DNA from: Edolisoma coerulescens | Lineage: Eukaryota; Chordata; Aves; Passeriformes; Campephagidae | Assembly: GCA_013397115.1 (NCBI GenBank) | Contig: VWZW01005388.1 | Coordinates: forward strand, 1-64,000 | Length of the DNA stretch: 64,000 nucleotides | Direction of reading: 5' to 3' | Part shown: in pieces, positions 39,101 to 50,638 of the stretch | Layout of the letters: every line of letters starts with the position of its first letter | How positions within the stretch are numbered: position 1 is the stretch's first letter | Program-made: the position numbers and the translations under genes | Notes under the pieces: model-generated | Seen by the model: the letters and a program-made list of their open reading frames with translations, nothing else | Databases searched by the model: none | What the model was told of the DNA's origin: nothing

Positions 39101-41640
39101 AGCATTGCCTGGTGGCCTGTGCACAGCAGTAGTTCTCTCACCCCTCTCCATATGCAGTCTGGTGCTCTGAAATTTATCCTTGGAACAAGAACTTCCAAGT
39201 GTGGACTGTGTCTGGCATGGGGGGCTGTGACTGTACAGTAGAAGAATAAGGCTGCATGGCTGCTGCCAGCCTGTGACTCCTCAACCACGTGCACCTTGAA
39301 TGCCCTTCATGGATGGTTCCTGGGCCACCATTCCATGCTGGACTCCATTTGAAAGCACTGGATATCCAGCCTGCATGGGACAGTCCTTGTTCAGAGCTGT
39401 TGAGACTGGTGTGAAGTTGATCCTGGCTCTTGGGTCTGTGCCCAACCTGTTCAGGCTTCTGCAGTAGTGTGGTGTGAGCTGTTGTGTCTCAGATGTGTTA
39501 TGTGGGTGTGAAGCTTCTCAAGCTTGGGAAGGTCCCCAGGCTTTTTGAACAGCATGGTGTGTTGTTATCTGTTACTGGCTTTATGAAAGCCTTGGCATTG
39601 GCTTCCTGGGGTGGAAGAAAATGTCTGGACACCTCAGTTTGGATCATTATCTAACAGACCTGTGTAACCTAATTGCCAGACTATTGAGCCTAGCAGTTCA
39701 CAGCTGATGACTGAGAACTTTCCAGGCTGAGGCACTAATTCGTGGAAGATTAATTGATCAAAGCGTCATTTCTGATAATGCTTTGACATAACTTGAGTAA
39801 TACAAGATAGAATACACCTCATCTTGGTTTGAAGGCAAACCACAAGCAGATTGTGGTAGTGATGTGGAGTTCTGTTTATTCTGCTGTCTCTTCTGGCTGG
39901 GAGGGGATAGGTACTACTCATATGGCTCATTTCATTAAATGTATTTGCATGTTACTGCCTGTATTCATGGCTATAGCCAGAACTGCTGACACTCTTGGAG
40001 TGAGAGGGGAAGACTGTCAAACTGCTGTCAGGCTGTATGGTTCTCCAGAAGATTTGGGGGGAGGGCAGAAAAGTGAATTTTATTTGAAATGAAGGAAAAA
40101 GTCACGAAGAATACCTTCCTGTCCACCCAGGGCATATTAGTTCTTTATAGATATACTGTGGTACTAAGTCTAAGATTTAGGGGTGTCAAGGAAATTTCCT
40201 TAACAGAGCAACCTGCACTGCTCAATGTCTGCAGAGCAAAAAGATTTATTCAAGGCAGACGACAGTGTTTAACATGTCTCATTTGCATCTTGACAACTGG
40301 ATGGTGGAGCTCGGGATGTGGTCCTTGTGTGTCTGCCTGTGGTCTGTACCACTGCTGGCATGAACTCCTTCTGTGGTCGGCCTCTGTTCTCCCTTCCACT
40401 GTGCAAAGCTGCAAGGCTGATCCTGGCATGGAGACCATGGGGTTTCCTCTTGGAGTGGAAGTGTAGGACTGGTGCTTTTTCACAGGAGTTTCACAGGATG
40501 TTTGAAGCTTCTCTCCTCTCTTGCTGGGTTACTCCAAGGCCAGGCTGGATGCAAAAGAACTTGCCTTGGGGGTGTGGCCTTTTCCTCTGGGACGTGAGAG
40601 CTTGGTTAGGGGTCACAGTCCTGTCCTCTGGGGAAGCATGTGCTGGTTGCAGAGGTCTCCTCTCTCCCTTCTGCAGGGCATCCTGCCAAGGAAAATAGAC
40701 TCTAAGGCAGAAGCGATTACATTGAGATCGTGTGCTGTCCTGGCTGTTTCTGGATGAAGCAGCTGGGCATTTCTGCTTTATAGAAATCGGCACAAAACAG
40801 CTACAGCAGAGCAGGATTCTGGCTTTTGTAGCCTGTGGAGCCAAAGCTGAGAACAGGAGGATCCTGGCTGAGGCTGGGAGAGGTGCCCCTAATGACAGGG
40901 AGGGCAGTGTGGTTAGGAAGGTGTGCCTTGTTTGAGGTGGAGGCCGGTAAAATATGAATCACAACTGTTTGAAGTAGTGATGAAATCCCAGATGAAGGTT
41001 TTCTGTAATACCTGGCCAAACAGTTTGGTGTGCTCCAGCTTTCCTTTCTCCCTGGTTAGAATGGATGGTCCTGACCTACTTTCAGCAATCGCGGTTCTGC
41101 TGAGCGCTGCCCAAGGCTTGGCTGTTCCGACGGCACACACGGATCTGCTGTGTTCACTCTGAGTGAGGAGTTTCCATCAAATGCTTGGCAGACAGGGAAG
41201 AGCTGTTCCTGAAAGAGGGACTGTGGGTGCACTAAACTCGGATCTGCCACTTCTGTGCTCTGTGGCTCTGGCCCTGGGTTCGCTTTCCCATGGTGTGCAT
41301 TAACTTTTGTGTTGCGCTGTCAGGATTCAGTTAGATGGTATTTAAATGTTAACATGAGAGATACTGTCTTTAGAAACAGCCAGGGAAGTTAGGCTTCCAG
41401 CCTTCTAAATATGTTATTAAGCAGGGCTGGAGTTACATTCCTAATATTTAAAAATAAATAAAGTCTATAAATGTACCATAAAATAGAAGTTTAAATAGAA
41501 TATCATCCTGGGACAAATTGCAAAGCTTTGTGTAGCTCGGTGTCCTGCCTTTGACAAGATGCAGAAGCAGATGCTTAATGAGGACTGTAAGAAACAGGGC
41601 ATGTATAATGTGGTGGGTTTGTTTTGGTTTTTTTCATTCT
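33162..41640 (+). other. PLXNB1: PLXNB1 intron 1, middle part
   Basis: No supported gene in about 8.5 kb. Two AATAAA signals (34172 and 34279) could end a nested transcript. A G-run cluster lies near 36451-36466. Open frames of up to 143 codons on either strand have no domain or splice support. Confidence 0.45.
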
Positions 41641-41668
41641 CTCCCCCCCCCATCTACCCCCCCCTTCC
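41641..41668 (+). repeat. Poly-C tract
   Basis: Two long C runs separated by ATCTA, in a pyrimidine-rich stretch just before an old LINE fragment. It is low-complexity sequence. Confidence 0.8.
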
Positions 41669-41749
41669 ATTTGCCTCCCAGCTTATGACCATCCCTGCTT
41701 GGCCAGGAGTTGTATCTCATCATCTGGTCTTGACTATATCTATTCTCCA

Positions 41750-42670
41750 TTAATTTATATAATCCCTCTTCTAATTTGTTTATGTTTCTGGTCTCCATGA
41801 CATCCTACAGCAGTGAGCTCTACACCTTAAGTATGCATTTTAAATGTTATTTGAAATATTCTACACCCAGTGACAATGTCCCTGGGCTGACTTAGGAAAG
41901 TTTTCTGTAAGTTTGGTGAGTGCTCTCTTGTTTCTGCATTGTAAAATATGGTAGTATAACCATGTAACTCCATCAATAAGTCCATGTTTTTCGTCTTGAC
42001 ACTGTCATGTTTCAGACCTCTTGACTTTTCCATATCTTCCCTCTGGTTCTTTCTTTGTCCATCCGAAGTCCTACTCTGCTCTACCTCTCCTTATATGGAA
42101 GCTGCTCCGTGCTTTTGGTCATCTTTGTTGTCCCTTTTGTCATTGTCTCCTTTTTCAGATGTGGGAATCAGAACTGCCTTCAGCATTTGACAGCATAATA
42201 GGGATATGTGTTTTCTTTCTTAATTACTCCAAAGGCTGTATTTGCCTTTTTGCTTGATACTCAATACTGAACTGACCTATGAAATTTTCAAAGTTTTTCT
42301 AAGTATTTTTTGTTGGTTTTGGTATTTATTGACGTCTAAGATATTATGTAGTTACTTTTAAAGTGCATGAGTTCTCTTACTTTTTACAGTATTCTCTGAA
42401 TTTGCTTGTGATTACTAATTTTTTAATAATAAAATTTGCCACTTCTAGGCATATTCCTCTTCTTAGGTCTTATGTGAACTTACTGAACAATGCAGATTGC
42501 AGAATAAATTCTTGGCAGGTCTCACTGATAACCCTAATCCTACAGGGAAACACTTGATTGCCTGTCTTTTAACTACTTATTAAATCATGATAGGGACTGT
42601 AACTTTAATTCCACAATTGCTTAACTTTTTTTTTCAAGAGCCTTAGCTGACAGTTCTTTTAAAATCAGTT
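41750..42670 (-). mobile_element. Ancient CR1/L3-like LINE remnant, minus orientation
   Basis: Read on the plus strand, this segment follows the reverse complement of a CR1/L3-type LINE for about 0.9 kb. Successive blocks include ATTTCTGGTCTCC-like and CAGATGTGGGAATCAGAACTGC near 42160, AAATTTGCCACTTC near 42434, and ATTGCCTGTCTTTTAAC-like sequence near 42558. The order and spacing agree with the element's 3' region running back into its reverse transcriptase. No open frame remains, so the copy is old and inactive. The family name is from memory and the limits are approximate. Confidence 0.6.
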
Positions 42671-45600
42671 TAGTTAACATTATCCAGATTAAAAATTGTC
42701 TCTTGGATCTCAGTTAAACAGAAATAGGAAATCTGCGCTTGGAATTTCCTGGGTGCTGCAGGGGTTTCTCTCTCTTCCAAATATTCATCTGTATTTTGGG
42801 CAACAGTTGGCTTCTTGAACTCATGCAAGCGAATTTGTTTTTGTGTGGAGTGATGGGCTTACATTTATCTAGATTAGCGTAGAAACAGAGAATTTGCTTA
42901 GCAGAGCCGATTGGATGGGTAACTTCAGTGAGCCCTGCTTTCCTAGCAGGGTTTTATTACAGCTGTAAACCTATCTAGGCTCTTTGGATATACTCTAAGA
43001 GAATGGGCTATTTTTTTCCTAACTAGGTTTTTTTTTTCCTAATTGAAAGAATATTTACGTCGCTGATGGTATTTATCCACATGCAGACATAACATGTGAT
43101 GTGGCAGCTAGAAGATCAAGGGTGTCTTGGGTGGGTAAATGGAGGACTGGTGGGCTCAAACTGGGGAAAATAACAGTTGCTCTGAGTGCAGTGTTAGAAA
43201 GCCAAAGGAGTGGCCTGTTCAGGTCAGGTGCTGTCAAAAGGGAATGTTTATCCAGGTCAGGTAGCTAAAGAAGTACGATTTTGACAGATTGGGATGAGCT
43301 CAGAGAGCTACTAGTAAAATTAAATATTTCTGACTGAAGAAGCTCAGACCATTTAATGTATCCATCCGAAGGATTACACATGGCTGCAGTCTGTGATTTG
43401 GGAAAGCTCAAAGCTGGCAGGATGTGTAAGGGAAGGATTGCATTATGCTTGTCTGTCCTTCGTCGTCTTCTTAGGCATCTATTATTGTCTGCTGCTGCAG
43501 CTAGAGTTTCTTTGTAGGAGGACCTCTGTCAGAGTTAGAATAACTGTCTTTATCTTCTTGCCCGAGGAGGATTAAGAAGGAGGATTAGTTTTCAAACTGT
43601 TCATGCAAAAAGCAACTAGATGCTTCTTTGACTTGGAAGATTTTGTGACAAGCAAAGTTAGACAATATGACAAGGCATTTTACTTGAGGTAAAGAACCCT
43701 CAGGCATCAGCTTGTTGGGTTAAGCTGGTAGTTTCTGTGACTTAGGAGCCCTAAGAAAAAATCCTGGTATCACTAGGAGACTTTAGTCAGGAGCTCGTGG
43801 GCTAGAAGGGATGGTTAGTGGTGTTCTGTGGTTTGATTACACAGAAAGTTGGAGCAGATCCTAAAGGACTCTAATCTTCAAATGTGTAACACTGGCAGAA
43901 TGTTATCCTTTGGTTGTGTTAAGATGCTGAGAAACTAACAGCTGGCTTGATTTCCCCCTTTAAAAATGCACATGTGACATGGTCTTGAGTTCACATTGAG
44001 TTAGTATTTGAGAGGATGGTAAAGTGGGAATGTCAACCTTCGATTTGCAATGACGGAGTATATATGAAGAAAGCTTCTTCAACAGTAAGCATCTTGTGGT
44101 TATTTCATATTCCTTGTAAATGTTTGTGTAGTTGGTCTTGGTTTGTAAAAAGTTCACTATTTAACATTGTATTAATCATTAACGCTTCATTAACCAGTTG
44201 AACTGGAAGCTTAGTGTTTTTAACACATTTTCATCAGTGCAAGGGTAAAGTTTGGTTGTGCTAGAGCTGTTTAGAGGAAAATACCTATCTACTACCATCA
44301 GTTAATTCCAGTATGGCTGAAATTAATATTTAGGTAGCCCCAGAGATGTAGAAGCACTTTCTGCAGTTTTTCCAAAGAGCAATGCACGAGCATTATTGAC
44401 GTATCACAAAGTTGACAGTATTTTGTGCAACTTTCTTTGAGTATAACTTCAGCCCCCATCCAGAAAAGTACCTTGTAATGTTCAGCAGTAACTATCAAGG
44501 GTTTAAAAAACATGCTTTTTCCAAGTATTTATCTAAGAATGCTGTTAGTTCTGTAGTACAGAATTTCTGCCACCTTCCCTTGCCATTTCATATTTGATAT
44601 TTTGTCTTCAGGGGTTTGGAGGTTTTTTTTAAGTTATTTTGACCTCAGCTTTGGTGTTATCCACATCTGGTAAAACAGAGTTCCCTTGTCTGTGCCAGTC
44701 CTGTTCTGACAAAATGGCTTGGACTTGGGATTCTCCTTGGGGTCAATTTTTCTTGGAAAACAGAGGTTTGTGTTCATCTCTGCCGGAGCTGCTTGCTGCA
44801 AGTGTTCCTAAACAACAGAGCAGGGAACGGGCCTGGTAGTAGTAAATAAGACTCAAAAAAGATTTATTTATTTAATGGGAATGCCATCTTTCACAGCAGA
44901 AAACAGCAAGTCTCTGTTGAGCATATGAAGCTTAGAAGAGGGCTATAATTCAGGGCTTTTGTGAGGAAAACGTAGCAGTGGTCGTCTTCCTGCTGCTGGG
45001 CCATTTGAATGTGCTGGAGCACAAGGGTCGTCGTGCAGCTGGAAGAATGGTGCTTTTAATTTTTAAATCTTTTAATGCTCACACTGCGTGTTGGCTCTGC
45101 AGATGATACAGTGGAAATTGCAGGTGCAAATTTGAGAGACCTAGTTTTTTCCAAGGCTAATTCTGCTGGGTTTGGTGGTGAGTATGAAATCTAGCCTGGC
45201 AGTTGGAACATTAACTGACCTCTCCATGTTTGGAGGATAGAATGTGGTATTAGGGAAATAATCTGTGGGGATTGGAATAATCTCTGTGTGTTGATAGCTG
45301 CTAAAATGTGCCCAAATGAGTTCTGCGTTTGTTTGCTTAATAAATAAGTAAAGTTTCTCAGAGGGACACGTGGGGTCAGAGAGGTAAAAATAGTGCTACA
45401 GAAAACACAGTCTGACTTCAAATTTTAAGTAACAAAATAGTGCCATTGCTTTAATGTTACTGGTTGTTGTTATGTGGCTGTGATATAAATATTCTGTGGC
45501 AGAATTGACTAATCCTCTAGCCCTTCTGTTGTGATCCAGATTAAATAAATGAAACTCAGCAGTATCATTTGGATATTAATATTTTACAATGAGTTAGAGG

Positions 45601-48600
45601 CAATGTTCAGAGTATTGTCTGGAGCATTTTCCTATTTAATGGGAATTCATAAAAAAAATGGAATATTTAAAAAGAATCTTCAAACGTTGGCAATTGCATT
45701 CAGAATTAATTAAAGGCTACACACTTTTAGTGCAATCTGTCTGCAACAGCTGTGTTATACACTAGCAGTAAGCACAGGAAGCAGAACGGTTCAGTAAATC
45801 CATAAAGAGCTCTGTAGTGTAGCCTGTCATGAAACCATCAGATTTAAATGTAGGTTATCCTCCTCCTTCCTGTCCTCCTGGAGAGGCTGTCATGGGCTTA
45901 AATGAAAGGCAAGCATAAAAAAAAGACAGCGATGCCTGTGCTTGAGAAACAACTTGGAAAATGGAATCAAAAGACGCTGCTGGCTTTTTTTTCCTCTCTA
46001 TTTTCATGTGGGGTGCAAATGCTTCTAGCTACTGATAGCTACACAGTCCTGCTCATTTCTAATGTATGTTTGCTCACCTAGCAATAAATACAAGTTCGTT
46101 TGCTAATGGGTCTTTAGCAAAGAGCAACAAAGAGCACTATATTCAGTGTTTATCCATTGTGCAGGGTGATTAGAACCAGCCTGCAGAACATGCTGTACTA
46201 CCGTTTTGTTTTGTTTTCTCTGTTCTCACAGAGTCATGAGGACCAGACAGTAGTTTTTTATCTGGATCACGTCTAAGGACTTAGCTCTTAACAAAGTGAC
46301 TTCCAGGGGGATATTGGTGACTGAAAGAAGAGTAGCTGTATGTCAGAGCCTTGACCACAGCGAGATCTGATTATGGTGTGCTGGAATGAAGGACTAGTTG
46401 ATTTTCCAACCTCTTTCCAATACAGGTCCTCCAATAGGTAAAATGCTTTCAGTGAAACATTTGGGATAGGTTCAAATACAGATCAATGAGTTTGTAACAC
46501 GATCCATGTTGCTGGAGTAGTGTCATGTGCTGGGCTTTGAGTTGAAGTACTGGTTAGTTCTGCCCTGGCAGTTGCCAGTGGGGCTCTGTGGGGGACAGAG
46601 CAGAGTCATGCAGTTTGTAGGCACAACCTCTAGCCAGAAAGCCACTGTTTCAGAATTCATAAATCCTGGAGACAGATGCCGATTTTACTGTGTAAGTGCT
46701 GGCAGAGGAAGGTTGCATTAGCTCAAAAGAAGATTACAGATTCCTCAGAGTGGTGTAGTGTAATGATGTCTTGTGATTCTCAGCTGCTTCCAGATCAAAG
46801 ATTCTCTTCTCCATGTCATTGTGGCTGTTCACAACATAGTCAAGCTCCTGCTGTTGGATAGCCATCAGCCTATTGTTTTGTTTGCAGGCATTTTAAGCTT
46901 TGAAACTGAGGAGACTCCAGACAGTTGTACAACAAGCCATCATGACATCTGCACGATGGCAGTGCAGAGGTATAGAGACAGTTGTGTGGTTAAAGAGTTC
47001 CTTAAATCGAGTTCTCTCCAGTAGAAATGGTGAAAATGCATTAAAAATAACTCACATGTTGGAGATGGAGCAAGATCTTTTCTGCTGATGTAAACCTGAG
47101 GGGACAGAATCAAGTTAGATCTCCTTCCTTCAGTCTGTGTGTATCTACTTGCTGGCTTTTCCTACGTAACATCTCCCACATGGTGAGGGTTTCTCTCAGG
47201 TGCTACAACACACTTGCTCACCACCCTGGAAAAGAGACTCCGAGGGTAGTTCAGGGCTGTTTGCCAGCCTGGGTGAAGCAGAGTGTGTTCATAGCTCTGA
47301 AGCAGAAAGCACTAAGTGTCCATTATCAGGGCAAACAAAAGCCCCAGTGTGCACGTAGCCTAAACACAGCCCTGGACTGGTGTGAATCAGCGGCTGTGTG
47401 CTCTGGGGGAAAGCTACCAGCCCGGAGCCAGCATTCCTGCGCCTGGGTATATCCTGACAGTGCTGCCTACTTACCTACAAGAACCATGTGAAGTGGAGCT
47501 TTTCCAGAGCTTCACAAATCCTATATTTATTAAAGTGTTGTTTTTATAATACCTTCCATCCGCTGGATTTCCCAAGTAAACTAATCCTCTCAACTGGTCT
47601 TTTGGTAGAGCAAAGATGCCAGTTTTATTGACAAAGGGGCAGGAAAGCAGACTTCTGTGGGGGTTTTCTTGCAGTAGCAGGGGAGTAGAAGATGGATCTA
47701 GAGTCTTACATCTATTGTTCTCAGCATTGCCACTGTGTTTTCTGTGCATTGTGTGCTGGCTGTTGTATAGAATGAGTGTAAGACACAGTTTGTGGGTTGA
47801 GAAGTTTGTGACCTAAATTGGTTAAGTCCTGCAGTAAATGCTGGTGTAGTTTACTTTTGAAATGCTGCAGATCTTTTCCTACCTCTGTGCTTTAAGCACT
47901 TCTGAGCTAAAAGCACTTTGAGTTTACCAGAGAGACCCAAGAGGGCTGATGCTCTAGGAGGGAAGTGATGATAGTTTTCTTAACTTTAACTACAAAATTA
48001 ATATCATCCCTGAGGAGCTGAGTTGCCAAAATGAGCACAGCAGATTACAGGCTGGTTCTGGAGGAGATACTGTACTCATCAGCTCTGTGGAGCCTCTGAC
48101 CCAGCTTGGCAGCTGTGTAGCTCTATGCAGCTTTGATACCCTGTCTGCAAGAGGGAGGGAGGGGAGGAAGGAAATAGATTCACAGCTGCATCACCACCTA
48201 CTTCTCAATTTAAATGAGGTGGTACTCATAGTAAATTATTGAGTACTTGCAGCTGCTTCCCTTTCTCCATAGGGAAGGCATTAATCTAAATGTTGCAGGT
48301 ACTTATTACCACGTTTCCACCGTGCTGTGGCGTTCCCCACGTTGTCCAAAGCAGTTGTTCCCATCCGTGGCACAGCCTGGGTGGATCACAGTAGATTTCA
48401 GAAAGAGTTGGTCTAAATATCTTCTGGAGAGGAGCTGAACAGGTCTGGTGTTCCCTGGGCCTGTCCAACATCCACCCCACCTGGACTTGTTTGCACTTTG
48501 AGACATGGGACAGGGAAGGAATGGAGCATTGTCCACAAAACAGGCATGTTTAAATCACCTTTCACAGTACTGGGAGAAGTGCTGTGGAGAAATGAGTGCC

Positions 48601-49494
48601 AGTAAGAGACTTCTAGCCTAGAGAGTGCAGTAACAGGTGAGCAGGTAAAGGTGGTTTCCCCCTCACCTGGACATGCTGTGTAACTTCCCAAGGAGATGGG
48701 GGCCCACAGGATCTGGCTTGGCAGGACTGGGGGCAGACTGGTGGCCCCAGGAGGGAGGCTGGGAGCTGATGTGACTGCTAATCCAGAGGCCTCATCCTGG
48801 CACCCAGGTTCTGCTTGGATAGGTGGTGCTCAGTGGCAAAGATGGTATGGGAAGGTTTCCTTTGAAGCACGAGTAGAACAGCCTTAGACCCACAAGAGGC
48901 TGTTGATAGCCATAAGTGATAACAAAGAGAGGGTTTAATTATGATATCTAGATCAAATACAGAGTGAAGGGCTTATAAGTTTGCTCCAAATTGGATCTCA
49001 GCTACAGTTTATTTAAACAATGGTCCTGCAGGTTGTGTTTGTCTTGGACAGTGGTCTTGTTTTACTGTGGTGTTGCTCATTAACACTGTATGCAATGTGC
49101 TGGTTCCTAGGGAAATTTGGTCCTGTCCTGGAGAACTTCCAATACAGCATCATAGCTCAGTTGTGCAGGAGTCAAGTTAAATGTTGATTTTTCTGATGTT
49201 ACAAGAATAGTGATCAGCTTCAATGTTGCATTACTTGCAGTATTGCAGCTTCTCCTGAGGATGCTGTGCCTGTCATCTTGGTGAGGAGATGACTGAGTTA
49301 AATCTGTGATGCTCCTGCAGGCCTCTTGCTGTGGGTGTTTCTGCAAATGCCATGTGCTGGCTCTTCATATTTAGCTCTGTTTTCTATGGTTATTCATGGG
49401 GTTTTTTGCCCACCTCTCGTAATGAGAGTGCTGTTGAAGGATTTTGAGTGCTAATCTGAGTCCTGGAGTTATAACCACCTTTCCTCTCTTGCAG
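42671..49494 (+). other. PLXNB1: PLXNB1 intron 1, last part
   Basis: No supported gene. The sequence is AT-rich with scattered short open frames. A degraded CR1-like block may lie near 46400. The intron ends at a strong acceptor (tttcctctcttgcag, ending at 49494). Confidence 0.5.
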
Positions 49495-50638
49495 AGTGTT
49501 TACCATGCCTCTGGGAACATTCCTCCTTCCTGTTCTCTGTTTCTTGGGAGCATCAATTCCACAGGGACTGCAGTATGTCACATTCTCACACAATGCTACA
49601 AAATTCCTCCACCTGTCCATGGACTTGGAATCTGGGACCATTTACTTGGGGGCCACCAACTTTCTCTTTCAGCTGACATCTGACCTGCTGTTGGAGAACG
49701 TGGTTCAGACTGGACCAGTTCTGGACAGTAAGGATTGCCTCCCCCCAGTCTCAAAGCTGGAGTGCCCTCAGGCACACCACACTGACAATCACAACAAGCT
49801 ACTGCTGGTGAACACTGTGCAGAAGGAGCTCATCGTGTGTGGCAGCGTCCACCAGGGAATCTGTGAGAAGAGGAGCCTGGCGTCCATCGACCACGTCCTC
49901 TTCCGGCCAGAGAGCCCCGGTGACACTCAGTACGTTGCTGCCAATGATCCCAATATCACCACTGTGGGACTCATCGCCTTCTCAAAGGATGAGGTGCCCT
50001 TGCTGTTCGTGGGACGAGGGTACACTAGCCGAGGAGTGGGAGGAGGGATTCCTCCCATCACGACCCGGAATCTCAGGGCCCACGGAGGGAATGTTCAAGC
50101 AACAGACTCTCATTCCATTTTCTCCTATGAAGAAACAGCAAAACTGGCTGTGGGCCGGCTGTCAGAGTACAACCACCATTTCATTAAATCCTTCACTTAC
50201 CGCTCCAGTGTCTATTTCCTCTTCTACCGGCGGGACCTCAAATCCCAATCGCGTGAGTACAAGACCTACATCTCACGCATCTGCCTGGATGACTCCCACT
50301 ATTACTCGTATGTGGAGTTACCTCTGCTCTGCCAGAGCAAAGCCAACACATACAGCCTCCTGCAAGCAGCCTATGTCACCCGACCGGGAAAGGAACTGGC
50401 CCAGGGGCAGCTGGACACCGAGGGGGAAGTGCTGTTTGCAGCCTTCTCTGCCTGGCAGGCTTCTTCTGGGAAACTGAGCGAGGAGTCTGCGCTCTGTGTC
50501 TACGCAATGGAAGAGGTAGATCGCCTGACCAACTGGACTAGGGATGTTTGCTACATGAGAGATGGGAAGTCGGAAGAAGGGACAGAAGTGGCATATATTG
50601 AATACGATGTCAGTTCCAACTGTGTCCAGCTGCCAGCG
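49495..50638 (+). CDS. PLXNB1: PLXNB1 first coding exon (coding from 49505)
   Basis: The acceptor ends at 49494. Ten bases of UTR are followed by ATG in a good context (accATGc). The 1134 coding bases encode residues 1-378 and end in phase 0 before gtaagt at 50639. The exon covers the signal peptide and most of the sema propeller, including the conserved ATNFLFQL, GPVLDSKDCLPP, VCGSVHQGICE and YEETAKLAVGRLSEY segments. Candidate N-glycosylation sites include N30 (NAT), one NIT and one NWT. Plexin-B genes typically carry such a large first coding exon. Confidence 0.95.

Noticed and set aside
41060..41161. Short frame (33 codons) with signal-peptide-like start
   Set aside because: Codon use shows no third-position bias and no exon boundaries surround it.
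46380..46440. CR1-like block (GGACTAGTTGATTTTCCAACC)
   Set aside because: Similarity to the CR1 tail is limited to about 20 bases without the terminal 8-base repeats, which is too weak to call.
46465..46490. Possible tRNA B-box (GGTTCAAATAC)
   Set aside because: No matching A box and no cloverleaf could be formed around it. No tRNA gene was found anywhere in the window.
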